Part shown: positions 1-24,578 of the stretch, piece after piece
Numbering within the stretch: position 1 is the first letter of the stretch
How the letters are laid out: every line of letters starts with the position of its first letter
Source of the DNA: Urechis unicinctus
Lineage: Eukaryota > Annelida > Polychaeta > Xenopneusta > Urechidae
Direction: 5' to 3'
Assembly (NCBI GenBank): GCA_034190875.2
Contig: CM067356.1
Coordinates: 21,189,758 to 21,253,757 of the forward strand
DNA length: 64,000 nt
Position numbers and translations under genes: made by a program
Notes under the pieces: generated by a model
The model's input: only the letters and a program-made list of their open reading frames with translations
What the model was told of the DNA's origin: nothing
The model's database searches: none

Positions 1-13999
<13,999 letters not shown>

Positions 14000-15640
14000 A
14001 CTCTGCACGCTGTCTTCCCGCCTCCCAGGCTCCGAACCAAAAACCAATATCGTCCTAAAAGCCATGTAGCCACTTGTAAACCGTAGTTGTGTAGAGTAAT
14101 TTGTCGTGGATGTCTGTAAAATGCTGAGATTGATTTGTAGCTTATGTTCCTATGGGGCTTGGCCTGTTAGGAGCGTACTGTGTAGATGGTGATTTGAGGT
14201 AGGCACATGTTGGTCACCGTCTGGGTGTCATCTGGATTGGGGTCATAGCTGGAGGTCACTGTAAACATGTTGTAGTCTAGATTTGTCTGATGCTAGCTAG
14301 CTTCTGTGTGGCCCTTGTATGAACTAAGCGGTTGATCGTAAGACTACGATAAGGTTGTTTCGTTTATAACAGCATCTTTTCATCTGCCTTTCAATTCAAT
14401 GGAGGCTTCTTGGTTACCCTCCTGTAGGATATAATAGAATTGGGCAATTTTGGTCATATGAACTGACTTTCCTAGTGACTTATTCTGTTGCTTGTTCTCT
14501 CAATGATTAACCATTGCATTTTTGAATGTTCTACATTGTCAACTTTTCTGTACATAAAATTTGTATATTTTTGTATGTGATGAAATCATCAAAGGGACTT
14601 AGGTCAAGCGAAGAGTACTAATCTCCATAGTGTTTGTGTTGGTTGGTGTCTGTTCTGAATGAAATTGAGAGGCATGAATGGGGATATTGTACACAAAATA
14701 TTGTATATTTTGGAAACCCCCTTCCCTTTGTCTATACTTTGTGATTATATTGTACTAGTTGTAATCAAAACGCAGTGCTGGCCCCGAGGAAAGAAGTAGA
14801 GTCACAGGTATAGGAAATAGACACGGATGTGCTGTACTCTGAAGACACCGTCACTTGTTGTGATTGGTGATGAGGGGATGAAAAAAGGAAATCTTGTAGT
14901 CCATGACATGGTGTCAAAAGCTGCCAAACAGTGAAAATCATGGTTTTCGTAATAGTAACAAGACTACTCTTGTTAAATAAGCAATAGCAAGTCAGTAATT
15001 ACTCGTTACGACACATTGGCTCACAGCAGTATCCGATGCATTTTGATTGACATCTCCCAGTTGCGTGACTGTTTAAAAATAATCATTTGTTGCCGTGCAC
15101 CGTATTTGCTTTTAGGTGAGTGGCTTGTTACAGTGTTGTTAAAGTGACATCTTCATGAGTGGATGATTCTGTGAAAACATCTATAGTAAAATTAGTGGTG
15201 ATTTATGATGGTCACTGTGCCTAGATAAGTCAACTGGGGAGCTTCAAAATCTATATCTAGGTGCAGTCATAGAGTGGTTTTCTCACTTAGATTGAAACCC
15301 GCGGCAGGATGCGTTTTGTACAATGAATACGATATCTTGGTTTTCGTTGATGTATCATCAGTTTCTAGCCATCCACCAGCGTCACGTCACAAATACCTGA
15401 ACATCGTGTTTCACTTCATCCCTCATTGGTTTGTTAACCTTAACTGAAGCATCATTACCTCAGTGGGTCAGACTTCATGTACATAAGGTCATACCACGAG
15501 GTGTACTATCGAAGTCAGTTGATCTTATCAGGCTGGTAACACATTGGAACCACCTGATAGTCATACGCACTAACTACTGCTTTTTACTTTAACTTTGTCA
15601 GTGATTAATTGTCTCTAGACTCTACCATTTATTAAATAAA
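14000..15640 (+). other. Probable coronin 3' untranslated region
   Basis: No coding signal is seen between the long-isoform stop codon and AATAAA at 15635-15640. The extent of the UTR is inferred from the absence of an earlier strong polyadenylation signal. Confidence 0.5.
15635..15640 (+). terminator. Polyadenylation signal candidate of coronin
   Basis: Canonical AATAAA within an AT-rich stretch and followed by GT-rich and T-rich sequence, the first strong candidate after the long-isoform stop. Confidence 0.5.
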
Positions 15641-15974
15641 GCTTAGTAATGTATGTAGTTTTATTTATTTTTCTGCACGACAAGGTTGGATGAATGTGTT
15701 GTGGTTATGCAGGATGAGGTGCATATCCATGGGAAACATTCAGCAGCACATGATGACATCTGAGATCTTACAGATGATATCTTCTCACCCAGAAAAGAAG
15801 TGTCCACCGCCGTTGGGGGCGCTGTTAGTATGCATGAGCCCCAAATATGGGGAGGTTTTCGAGACTGCGAGGTATAGGAATTTGGCGATTTTTATTTCTT
15901 AAACCGGCAAGTATATATGTTGGCTGGTCTAGCATTCTTCGCCGGAGCCGTGTACTCGCCTCAATATTTCATGC

Positions 15975-16115
15975 CTGCGCAGTAGATCCTGATATCAGAT
16001 CGTCAACAACCATCAGGGGCGAGGGAACTTGCATTGGGGATTGGGCTTACAACAATGATGGTCTTCTCGATAGTGTTTCTGCTAATGGGGCATATGAAAA
16101 GTCTCAAATGAATTA
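15975..16115 (+). repeat. Dispersed repeat, copy 1 (partner at 34340-34475)
   Basis: The stretch containing GATATCAGATCGTCAACAAC, GGGGCGAG and CATATGAAAAGTCTCAA recurs in the same orientation at 34340-34475 with scattered substitutions. Family unknown. Confidence 0.75.
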
Positions 16116-16394
16116 CTATTTGTAGTATACACTGATGCTGAAATGAATGTGTCTTGTTGAGCGTGTCCAACCGAATAGTAACTACACAACCTTATCGGTG
16201 CTGATGTTGACATCATTCTGGTGCGTAAAGGTTGTTCCAATGCTTGTACCTAAGACTAGCAGTATTTAAAGGGGGGGGGGGTGTGCTGGCACGCCTTGCT
16301 TTTTGGGCCCCCTTAAGCCAAACAAACCCTTACACAACAATTGACCTGGTGCAGGCAGAATCTCTAGGGCTTTCACACGCTCCGCCAGGGCTTC

Positions 16395-16500
16395 GATTTT
16401 AGTATCTTGGTCCCCCACTACATCTCTAGGCAAAGAAACTCCGCCTCTGACAGCTCCGCACTGTTTACTACTTTCGATCTCTCACATCCCCTAAGGTGTC
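16395..16500 (+). repeat. Dispersed repeat B, copy 1
   Basis: Contains AGGCAAAGAAACTCCGCCTC and TTTCGATCTCTCACATCC. It matches 39050-39125 in inverted orientation and, more weakly, 33985-34075. Likely part of the same family of mobile sequence as the fibre-like cassette that follows. Confidence 0.65.
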
Positions 16501-16759
16501 ATCAGATCATCATAACACAAGGGAAGAGTTACCTTGCCTACTACATCTCAAGCTCCTTCTCTAGGTCTGTTGACTCTTCCACCAGAATATCATACTGTAT
16601 CCTTTTCGTTCATAGTTCGAGCTCAGCAATACACAGTTCGTGTTTGTCGGTCATCATTGTATATTTTACAAACCTTGTTTCTTCAATACATGGGGTATAT
16701 ACACCGCACAAACAATTCCTCATCAGAAGACAACCCCATTCGATTGATCTTACATCTTC

Positions 16760-17400
16760 ATAACTCCTGACGTGTGACGAGCCATCACCGAACGACCACC
16801 CATATCTTCATTGTAGGGTGTCCCTTGCAGTGTGTTTATATATTTTCTCATGTCCCTGTGCTGTCGTTCATCAAGATACTTTCTATTGGCAGCATCCTTT
16901 GGTGATGTTGGGTCTCCCAGCTGCAGGATTTCATTATTTACTTTGCTCGCCAAGTTATATTGGTCAGTCCGGTTTGTGGCTATGTATGTTTGTAAACAAT
17001 TTTTTGTTTCGCGATACAGGTCGCAATTTTCAAAATTTTTCAGATTTTTTTTTTCTTGCATGTCAAGTTTTCTAGTCATAGTACCACCAGCTTTAACCAT
17101 TCTTTGTAAGTCACCAGTGGTAACTTAGTCCTTTATTGTTTATTTTGGTGAGGTCGGACTGAGGCCATATATATATATACTCGTTTTATAGACATCTTGT
17201 TAATAGAAGAACAACGCCAACAGGAAGGCCGTGGTTGTCCAACTGCCGCCCTTTACTATCCAGTATATGTACTTTCAACTCATGTACAGTTCCGCTAGTT
17301 ACACGTTTTGAGACAGGATTAGCGATATTCATGGTTATAATATCTCCGAAAGACCAGCTGGCTAAGCCCACAATATCAAGCAGCGTAGTGCCGTACACCC
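16760..17400 (-). pseudogene. Phage-fibre-like protein, cassette copy 1 (broken)
   Basis: Two minus-strand open parts. The upstream part (17186-17398) contains PVSKRVTSGTVHELKVHILD. The downstream part (16760-17100) starts at a true ATG with the pattern GGTM-x3-LDM and later LGDPTSPKDAANRKYLDE. GGTM..LDM..L.DP...DAA.KKYVD is a signature well known in phage tail-fibre and collar-type proteins; the function in animals is unknown to me. Compared with the copy at 56859-57430 the joint between the two parts is disrupted, so this copy is probably dead. Homology with the other copy extends upstream to about 17780. Confidence 0.55.
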
Positions 17401-18299
17401 ATCAATTATATCGTGCATGGTACTGACTGTTCGAGATGAACATAAAGCGCGCTTAAGACGCCAAAACTGATTGGCCGGTCGTCTTTGTAAACATTAGCAG
17501 TAATCCACTCCCCACCATCATATTAAGCACTCGGGAATTTGAGGATAATAATCCCGTCCAAAGGATTAACCTCCAAACTAAGATCAACAGTTGCTAATAT
17601 GGCCTGCACACGTTTGAAATCCCAGAGGCCATGTTTTAGTTAGGTAGTTCCTTTTTCTCCAGTCCCGGACTATCATTGAATGGACTCATTTGATTAAAGG
17701 TTGTACCGGTACCCCACAGTAAACGTGATTGAGCGGAGGCCAATGCATAAATTGCCTGCAGTGTTGTTGTGGTGTATTAAGGGCCAGAGAGACACAAGAC
17801 ATGTGCGTACGTTCGAGACGCCATTTACCGAACTGATGGAAACCCAAATATAACATGTGACGTGAACATGACATAGTAACCAAACACGATATAGGCAAAT
17901 ACACTACACTGCTTCTTCCTTAAATAATGCTACCCTTGTAAGCATTTAGATGCAACTGAAAAGTTTTATAACGTCTGGTGAAATATCCTTAAAGTCAATT
18001 AAAGTTCACTGCTGTTCAAAGTCCTTACAGTCCACAAATGATTGAAATGTAATATCCCCCTGGGCATCCTTAAAGAACACTATTAACTATATCTGAAAAG
18101 ATGTATTCCACAAGTGAGAGTCACTCTCCACAAAATGATGACTTAATCACATGGTCTCGACCAGTCTCTTCGGGGGAGCGCAGACTCTGCCTGAACGTCT
18201 AGTCTCTCTAGTCTCTGACTTAACCGGTGTGACCACCTTCTGATGACTTAGTGCATGAGGAGTATCCACTCTGGCTTGAGTAGTTTCCTTTGCCCTCTC

Positions 18300-19800
18300 A
18301 GCCTAATGAGCCTGTGCGGTTGAGTCTGTTGACTCTCGACCTGGTGTTCCAATGACAGGTGGTGGCACACTAGGTGGTGCGACAAGTGGTATATCTGGCA
18401 TCGTGGTCCTGTCCTCGGGTGTGGCCTCGGTGTGATCTGCGCGTTTCATGTGGTCTACATGTCTTTTCCACACACGCCCGTCGCTGAGCACAATCACATA
18501 TGACTTTGGGGCACTACGTTCAGCGACAGTCCCTGGCCACCACATCTCTTTGCGCAAGTCCTTGACGACCACTTGCTCTCCTGGGAAGAACTCCCTGAAC
18601 TTCTGTCATGGTGCTGCTTCTGGTCACTTTGTTTTTGGTTTACCTTGTCGTCAACACAAGGTCGAACCAAGGTTAGACGTGTCCTGAGCTCCCGGCCAAG
18701 AAATAGACTTGCCGGAGTACAACCTGTTGTTGCGTGCTTGGAAGTGCGATACGTAAGCAGGAAACTGGGAAGCTTTTGGTGAGTGTCACTCTCCCCACTA
18801 GAAGCTGTGAAGCTTCGCTTGAAACTTTGTACCATTCGCTCAGCAGCCCCATTGCTGGCTGCATGATACGGTGCTACCAGTATCTGCTTGATACCATTGT
18901 GACGTAGACAGTCTTTGAATTGCTGACTTTGAAACTGAGGTCCGTTGTCGCTGACCAACTGTTTGGGTAATCCAAACCTTGAAAATATGTCTCTGAGCTT
19001 GTGACAGGCATGCCCTCGAGAAACTTCTCCTCGACGCAGAATGTAGTATCCTCACAAGAGCCTGTCACAGGGAGAGGAAGACGTGACAATGCATCTGCTA
19101 GCACATTTTGCTTGGATGGCACGTAACGTATCTCGTATTCTGTTAGTATAGTGAATTTCCTGCCGTAGAGATATATCCGGAACTTCTGCACACCGAACAT
19201 GATCGCGGCCGCCTCCTTGTCAAATTGAGCTCATGCTTGCTGCCAGTGTGATGGCCCATGGCCCATCTTTGAAGTCGTTGTGCTGAATTTCATGCCTTTG
19301 CCTTATTGAAGGCAGCGTCGCATTCTGGTGTCCACTCGCCTATTCCTTGTATTTGCCAAGCGTAAGGAGACTCGTTTAGTGGCAGTTTGGGGGTATGTAG
19401 CACCTGATCAGTTGCCTTATGAAGGCAGCGTCGCATTCTGGTGTCCACTCCCATTCCTTGTTGCCAAGCAACTCGTTTAGGGGATGTAGAATCGTTGATA
19501 TGTTCGGTAGTCCGAGCCATGAACGAAGCTCATGTACGTTGGTCGGTGCTGGTGCGTCTTTAACTGCCTGCACCTTCTCCTCAGTTGGCTGTACACCCCT
19601 GGCGGATATGCGCAGTGCAAAGAACTCAACTGCCTCCTGCAGGAATGCACAGTTCTCTGGTTTGACCCTCAGTCCATATTGGAGGAATCGCTGGAAAACC
19701 TTCTCCAGATTCTCCAGGTGCTCGTCGTCGTCTCTTCCTGTTATCAGCACATCATCCTGTATCACGCAAACATAGTCCAGTCCCATGAGCACCTGGTCTA
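18300..19800 (-). mobile_element. Degenerate Ty3/gypsy retrotransposon pol
   Basis: Minus-strand fragments are in the order expected for a Ty3/gypsy pol. A reverse transcriptase piece (19376-19792) has IQDDVLITG in place of the YxDD box and VKPENCAFLQ. A truncated RNase H end (about 19080-19200) has EIRYVPSKQNVLADALSRLP. An integrase core piece (18494-18958) has SDNGPQFQSQQF and SNGAAERMVQSF, which carry the second D and the E of the DDE triad. A GPY/F-like end (18303-18572) has SYVIVLSDGRVWKRHVDHMK. Frames change between pieces, parts of RT and RNase H are missing, and a short stretch around 19300-19450 is duplicated. It is dead and lacks recognisable LTRs. Confidence 0.85.
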
Positions 19801-19859
19801 TGTAACGCTGCCGTCATGCTATTGCTGCATTGAACATTGGTTAGTGTGTGACACATAGT

Positions 19860-20687
19860 TAACTATGATGGCCTATCAATTCAATAGCAGCTCCACATAT
19901 AAAGCAGGTGGGGTATATCGGGGCCTGAGACCTTAACCAAACCAAGTATTCAAGTTGTCCATAGCGGCAGGGCGTTCAGAGTAACAGTGCAGCTTTGGGC
20001 CTCAAAACCAATCCAGTTTTGACAGAGACTTGTAGGGTGTCGTTCCGCGACCACCTAGAGGCTGAGGATCTCCTTGTCCAAGCCCTCTACAGCTTTCACG
20101 TTTACTGCACAGTGCGGCGGCTACTGGCAGTACTACAAACGCATCTTCCTCAGGACCATATGCCTATGATCCCTAGGACAAACCTATATAAGTTTGGCGT
20201 ACCACGAAACAGAAGGCTAAAAAAACAAGGTTGCCTAAGCGAGCAACCTACAGAGTTTTCAGGAGCAAATGGTCGCTGTTCTACACCTAGCACAGGGCTC
20301 TGAGGCAGACGAGGCCTGTAATAACTTCATCCTGGACATTTCTGAGGGCTTAACCCGGCGTTGAGCACATTAATGACAGAATAGGACCTATGTTTGGGCA
20401 CTGCTCGGGGGACAGACACAGACTAGTAGCTGCCATGAAGCAGTTCTTGGCCATTGTTGAAGACGCGAATGAAAGTGCTGCTGATCTACCAGCTACAATG
20501 AAGCCCCTCACCCCTCTGTGTCTGCATTTTCCAGTTCCAGTAAAGGCATATCTTGATCAGCTATCGAAGGAGAAACATCATCACCAAATCGTCTTGAGAT
20601 TCGCTATTGTAATTGTTGTCACAGTTTATTATCTGATAATCGATATTGTAATTGCTGTCACGTTTTTTCTCTTAGAATAAACAAAAG
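19860..20687. other. Unassigned stretch after the gypsy fragment
   Basis: Two modest open frames occur on the plus strand (19995-20303 and 20390-20680) without a recognisable domain. Two near copies of TATTGTAATTG-TGTCACG sit at 20600-20665. This may be gag-like or other transposon debris; nothing firmer can be supported. Confidence 0.3.
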
Positions 20688-20834
20688 ATGAAGATGCTGC
20701 AGATAACGTTGGTGTTGCTGCAGCTGGGAGCCGTGTTGTCTAACGACTTGACGAAGACATCTACCCAGAGACCAATTGTGAATGGAAGTGTATTCATGGT
20801 TTCAGAAAGATTTAGATTGACGATGACACTGTGA
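20688..20834 (+). CDS. Short ORF with signal-peptide-like N terminus
   Basis: An ATG 11 bases after a TTTCTCTTAG acceptor-like sequence opens 48 codons whose start, MKMLQITLVLLQLGAVLSND, looks like a secretory signal peptide. It ends in a stop with no obvious continuation, although a donor-like ATGGTTTC precedes the end. It could be the first coding exon of a secreted protein gene or a relic. I do not recognise the protein. Confidence 0.25.
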   Translation: MKMLQITLVLLQLGAVLSNDLTKTSTQRPIVNGSVFMVSERFRLTMTL

Positions 20835-21756
20835 CACTGATTCAGCAACTAATTGTTATGACTCCGTGACCTCGACCTTTACCAAAGCATCCGATAAGCT
20901 CGTCATCGAATGGGTGTCACCTGACACTGCCTAACAGGAGTCAAGCCTCGTACCCGAGTATGCCCTGTTCCGGCGCTCTGATCTACCGACCGAATGGAGG
21001 CTGGCCTGTATGGTGAGTTCGTAAATATCATCCATGTCCCTTCAATGTCTTTGAGCCTGTAGGTTTAAGACGTTAGACTATTTCTTATTCTCTATTTTTC
21101 ATTTTTGGTTGGTCACTTCATACGTCAAAGCATTGGTCGACTAAAGACGCACATCTCATAGAATAAACCGGTCTCTCCTTCCGTCTGCTGTCCGAATTGG
21201 CGTCTGGACCCTTGGCTCAATCAGTTCTGCTCCTAACTACCGTGAGCACTGCAGCATCGTACCAGCACAACAAGCTGATTATTGATTATTGTAGCGTATA
21301 TGTTTCATGTGTGGAATGGTTGGGCTGGGTTGGGAAAAAGTGAAGTATTATGACCATTATGATTACTCAGGAGAAGAGAGTTACGCGGATCCACGCCTGA
21401 TCCTCACAGCGAATGAAGATACTGCTGATGAGGACGAAAGACCTACCATCGTTTCCTATTATGTGACCTCACACGACGACCTCCACAACGGGTCTTTCGA
21501 CAGCTCCAGTCATGACCTCTGACACGACCTCTACACACACCACCAAGACCTCAGCTACCACCTCGAAGCGTTGATCTCCAGCTCATCATCAAGACAGAGG
21601 AGCCGTTTTAGGTGAGTGTTTTGTCATGGGGTTGTCAAAGTAGCGGTCACCATCCTCCTCATAGAGCATCCAGCCTCCGCAGCAGTGTACGCATGTAGTA
21701 TGGTAAATATGGTGTTGTATGCATATAGGAGCTTCCCATCCATGTGATACGAACCC

Positions 21757-21893
21757 CTGTGAGTCCCACTGGAACCCAGGAGTAGTATAGAAAGTGGGGG
21801 TTCTGGTCCATCTCTCGGAGAGGGTTCTGGCCCAGTAGGGGACGGTTATGGACACACCCCTAATTACAGCTTGTACAGGAGATTATGCCTCCC
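21757..21893. repeat. Left arm of a 1.2-kb inverted repeat pair
   Basis: The arm contains GGGTTCTGGTCCATCTCT-type sequence and CTAATTACAGCTTGTACAGG. Its reverse complement, with scattered changes, is at 22812-22962. The arms enclose about 0.9 kb that includes a cassette gene fragment. Confidence 0.7.
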
Positions 21894-22489
21894 CACTCTC
21901 TATACTTCTGTTTGCCGGTAAGCTACCACAGACAGAGTCGGACCAACCTCTGCCATATTAGTTTGCTGGTAAACTAGCATGGGCATATGCCAAGGTGTCT
22001 ACACGGTTCGAAGCTATCCACCACTTTGAGTCAAACGAAGAGAGTGACACCTTGTTGACGTGCAGCCCATATATCCTGTGACCATCACTGCATAGCATGT
22101 TCATTCCATGACGGAACTGCTTCTTAGTGAACAAAGATATACTGTGTATGACGTACGTGTTTCTTATCCACAACCTACTTCACCCCCTTTGCCCTTTTAA
22201 TCTCGCCCTCGTCAGACATAAGAATTGAGTACATTGGCCTAAGACCAACACACTCCTTGATGGGCACACAGCACACTCATCTTTCGTCTTTCCTATCATC
22301 TTCTTGTTTACGTTACTGAACAAGGGATGGGAAGGATAATAGTCGCGTATTTTATACGTATTTAATCTTTTTCTGCCGAGCGCACAATTTTAACTGTCTG
22401 TACTTTACAGTTGGAACAAGGCAACGTTATTAACTTTTATACAACCACTCCAAACCGAATGGCAACTTGATCTGTAGCATCACTCCTAA

Positions 22490-22804
22490 TTGAACTTGAC
22501 ATGTAGACTTACGTATGAAACAACAATACGAAACAACAGCCAACCACGGCACCGTTATATCCTGAGCTGTCCGATGAATGAGATCAGTCTCAAGAAGCAA
22601 TACCTCGAAAAAGAAACTGAAAAATATTGTGCCGTGTACAAGAAATATAGGCGTGCCGTGAACTCAGTGGATGTAGTAGACACTGCTTTAGTTACTGTTG
22701 GTTTGTGTCTTGGCGCAGGTGTTGTAGGTGTAATGTCTACAGTGGTTGTCATTCAGTCGGCGAAACATGATCAGATCCGCATTCTAGCGCAGAGCAAATT
22801 GTGA
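22490..22804 (+). pseudogene. Small membrane protein of the fibre-like cassette, copy 2
   Basis: The frame contains MNEISLKKQYLEKE, then a hydrophobic Gly/Val-rich stretch (VTVGLCLGAGVVGVMSTVVV), then DQIRILAQSKL and a stop. The homologous gene at 56443-56838 has the same parts plus about 30 more residues within the hydrophobic region and a tail NTIADIVSTALEDG. This copy therefore has an internal deletion and a truncated end. Function unknown. It resembles a short coiled-coil plus membrane-helix protein. Confidence 0.55.
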
Positions 22805-22811
22805 GTGGGTG

Positions 22812-22962
22812 GGTGTATCATAATCTCCTGTACAAGCTTTAATTAGGGGTATAGTATAGATGAGGGACGGTGATCCCAAAATCGTCCCCCATTGCGCCAG
22901 AACCCTCACTTAGAGATGGACCAGAACCACCACTCTCCATACTACTCCAGGAACCACATGAC
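22812..22962. repeat. Right arm of the inverted repeat pair
   Basis: Reverse complement of 21757-21893, sharing CCTGTACAAGCTTTAATTAG and AGAGATGGACCAGAACC. No target-site duplication was identified at the outer edges. Confidence 0.7.
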
Positions 22963-24397
22963 TCCGTCACACAAAATTACGGTAGTCACGAGACAATAGG
23001 AGCTAAAACGTCCGTCCCTGTTTGACATGTATTTTATATTTGAATTGGTCATGGGCATAATGGTTTTATGTATATCTATCATGTTTTTGATCAAATATTA
23101 TTGCCAAATTTAATTCTTGTTGAATTATATGGCGTGACAAAATGTTCAAAGAGGACGGAAGTATTTGAACAAGAACAACATCGTACTCATGGGAAACAAA
23201 ATATCGATTATGTTTGTTTTTTCCCGGCAAATTCACCTCAAGGTTCACCAACTAATCCTCGCTGCACCAGGCGAATGAAATCCGGTCAATGCAAATAGCT
23301 TGTAGCTCCAATAAAAGGTGCCACACACACGTGCGCCCAACCACATTTGCGATCACCCGAGTAAAGTGTCTGTCATCTGCCTGCGGCCATGTTTCACACT
23401 AGCTCACTTAAGTAAGTTGTCAGGAGTCGGTCAAATTGGTCTCCCATCATCACACAGCAAGCACACGACGCAATATGGTGGTTTGGTGTCAAACAATATA
23501 ACGTGTCAACAACGTCGCTGCCATGTTTTGAATGCAATCCATGAAACCAATGAAATTTTATTACAGGCTGCTAAGAAAATGCGACATTGCTTAATTTGCA
23601 TACATATGGGCATTTATTCTTTTGCCGTACCAGTTACCAAATGTGGTTCCACTACGTGTCTGCCAAGTGGGGAGCAAGGCGTAGTTTGACGAATCGAGCA
23701 CCACGTGGTCACAACGTGGTCATCACGCTAAGAAAGCGTACAGGGGTTTCAACTTTAGTTACCTTTATTAGAGGTGTTGAATTCCTTTTTTTTTTCAAAG
23801 AAAGGAAAGGATAGATTATCAGAGAAAGGATAGGACAAATTTTCAGGGAAGGTAAAATACGGAAATTTTAAATCCTATCTGACGTCATCCTGTAAAATTC
23901 TGCCAGTTCGCGTTTTTTTCTTCTCCTTTGTTTGACAAGATTAAAAAACACAAGAATTAAACCTCTAATTGCTTTATTTGCGTCTGTACCGCTGCCCTTA
24001 CTATGTAAAGGTATAGGAAATACTGATGATTTTTGTGTGAATCTTAGTGATCCGATTACTTCACAAATATTCGTAAAACCATGGTAATGCGGAAACCTGC
24101 TGTTTCTCAGACCGCTTATGTGTTAGATTGTATCTTTTGGAAGGGACATGAATCATAACCAAAATATGGCACTAGGTAGGGGCAAGTAGACGTTCGACGC
24201 TGAAAACGGTTTGAACAAAAATACCAGAAGATGATGAATTGCGCATGAGTAGTTACTTGACCCGGTTGTCATTTCATTATCTTATTTTCGTTGCAAAAAA
24301 AGATCCACAATGAAAGAATTGTGGAGCACATATCTATTTCGTGCCGTTAGATTTATATAATACTGACGTCTTGAAATGACAATATTTAAACATTCAA
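22963..24397. other. No gene seen
   Basis: Open frames on both strands are short and lack recognisable domains or splice support. The sequence is AT rich and may include untranslated sequence of the neighbouring minus-strand gene at its right edge. Confidence 0.5.
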
Positions 24398-24403
24398 TTT
24401 ATT
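24398..24403 (-). terminator. Polyadenylation signal candidate of gamma-glutamyltransferase
   Basis: TTTATT on the plus strand gives AATAAA on the minus strand 176 bases past the stop codon. A second candidate lies at 23974-23979. Confidence 0.45.
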
Positions 24404-24578
24404 GCATTAAAACTGCATATGGCTTATATTCGTGTCAGAAACCCTGTATAGAGTTAGCGCATAACGTGATCAAATGAAAGTTATCGCGTGTTTTTCAGCA
24501 GCTGTAATGTGACGAATATTTCACGTCTGCTTTCGAAAGTGAATCACAATTAATCTCTAAGCAGATGTCTATGTTGAT

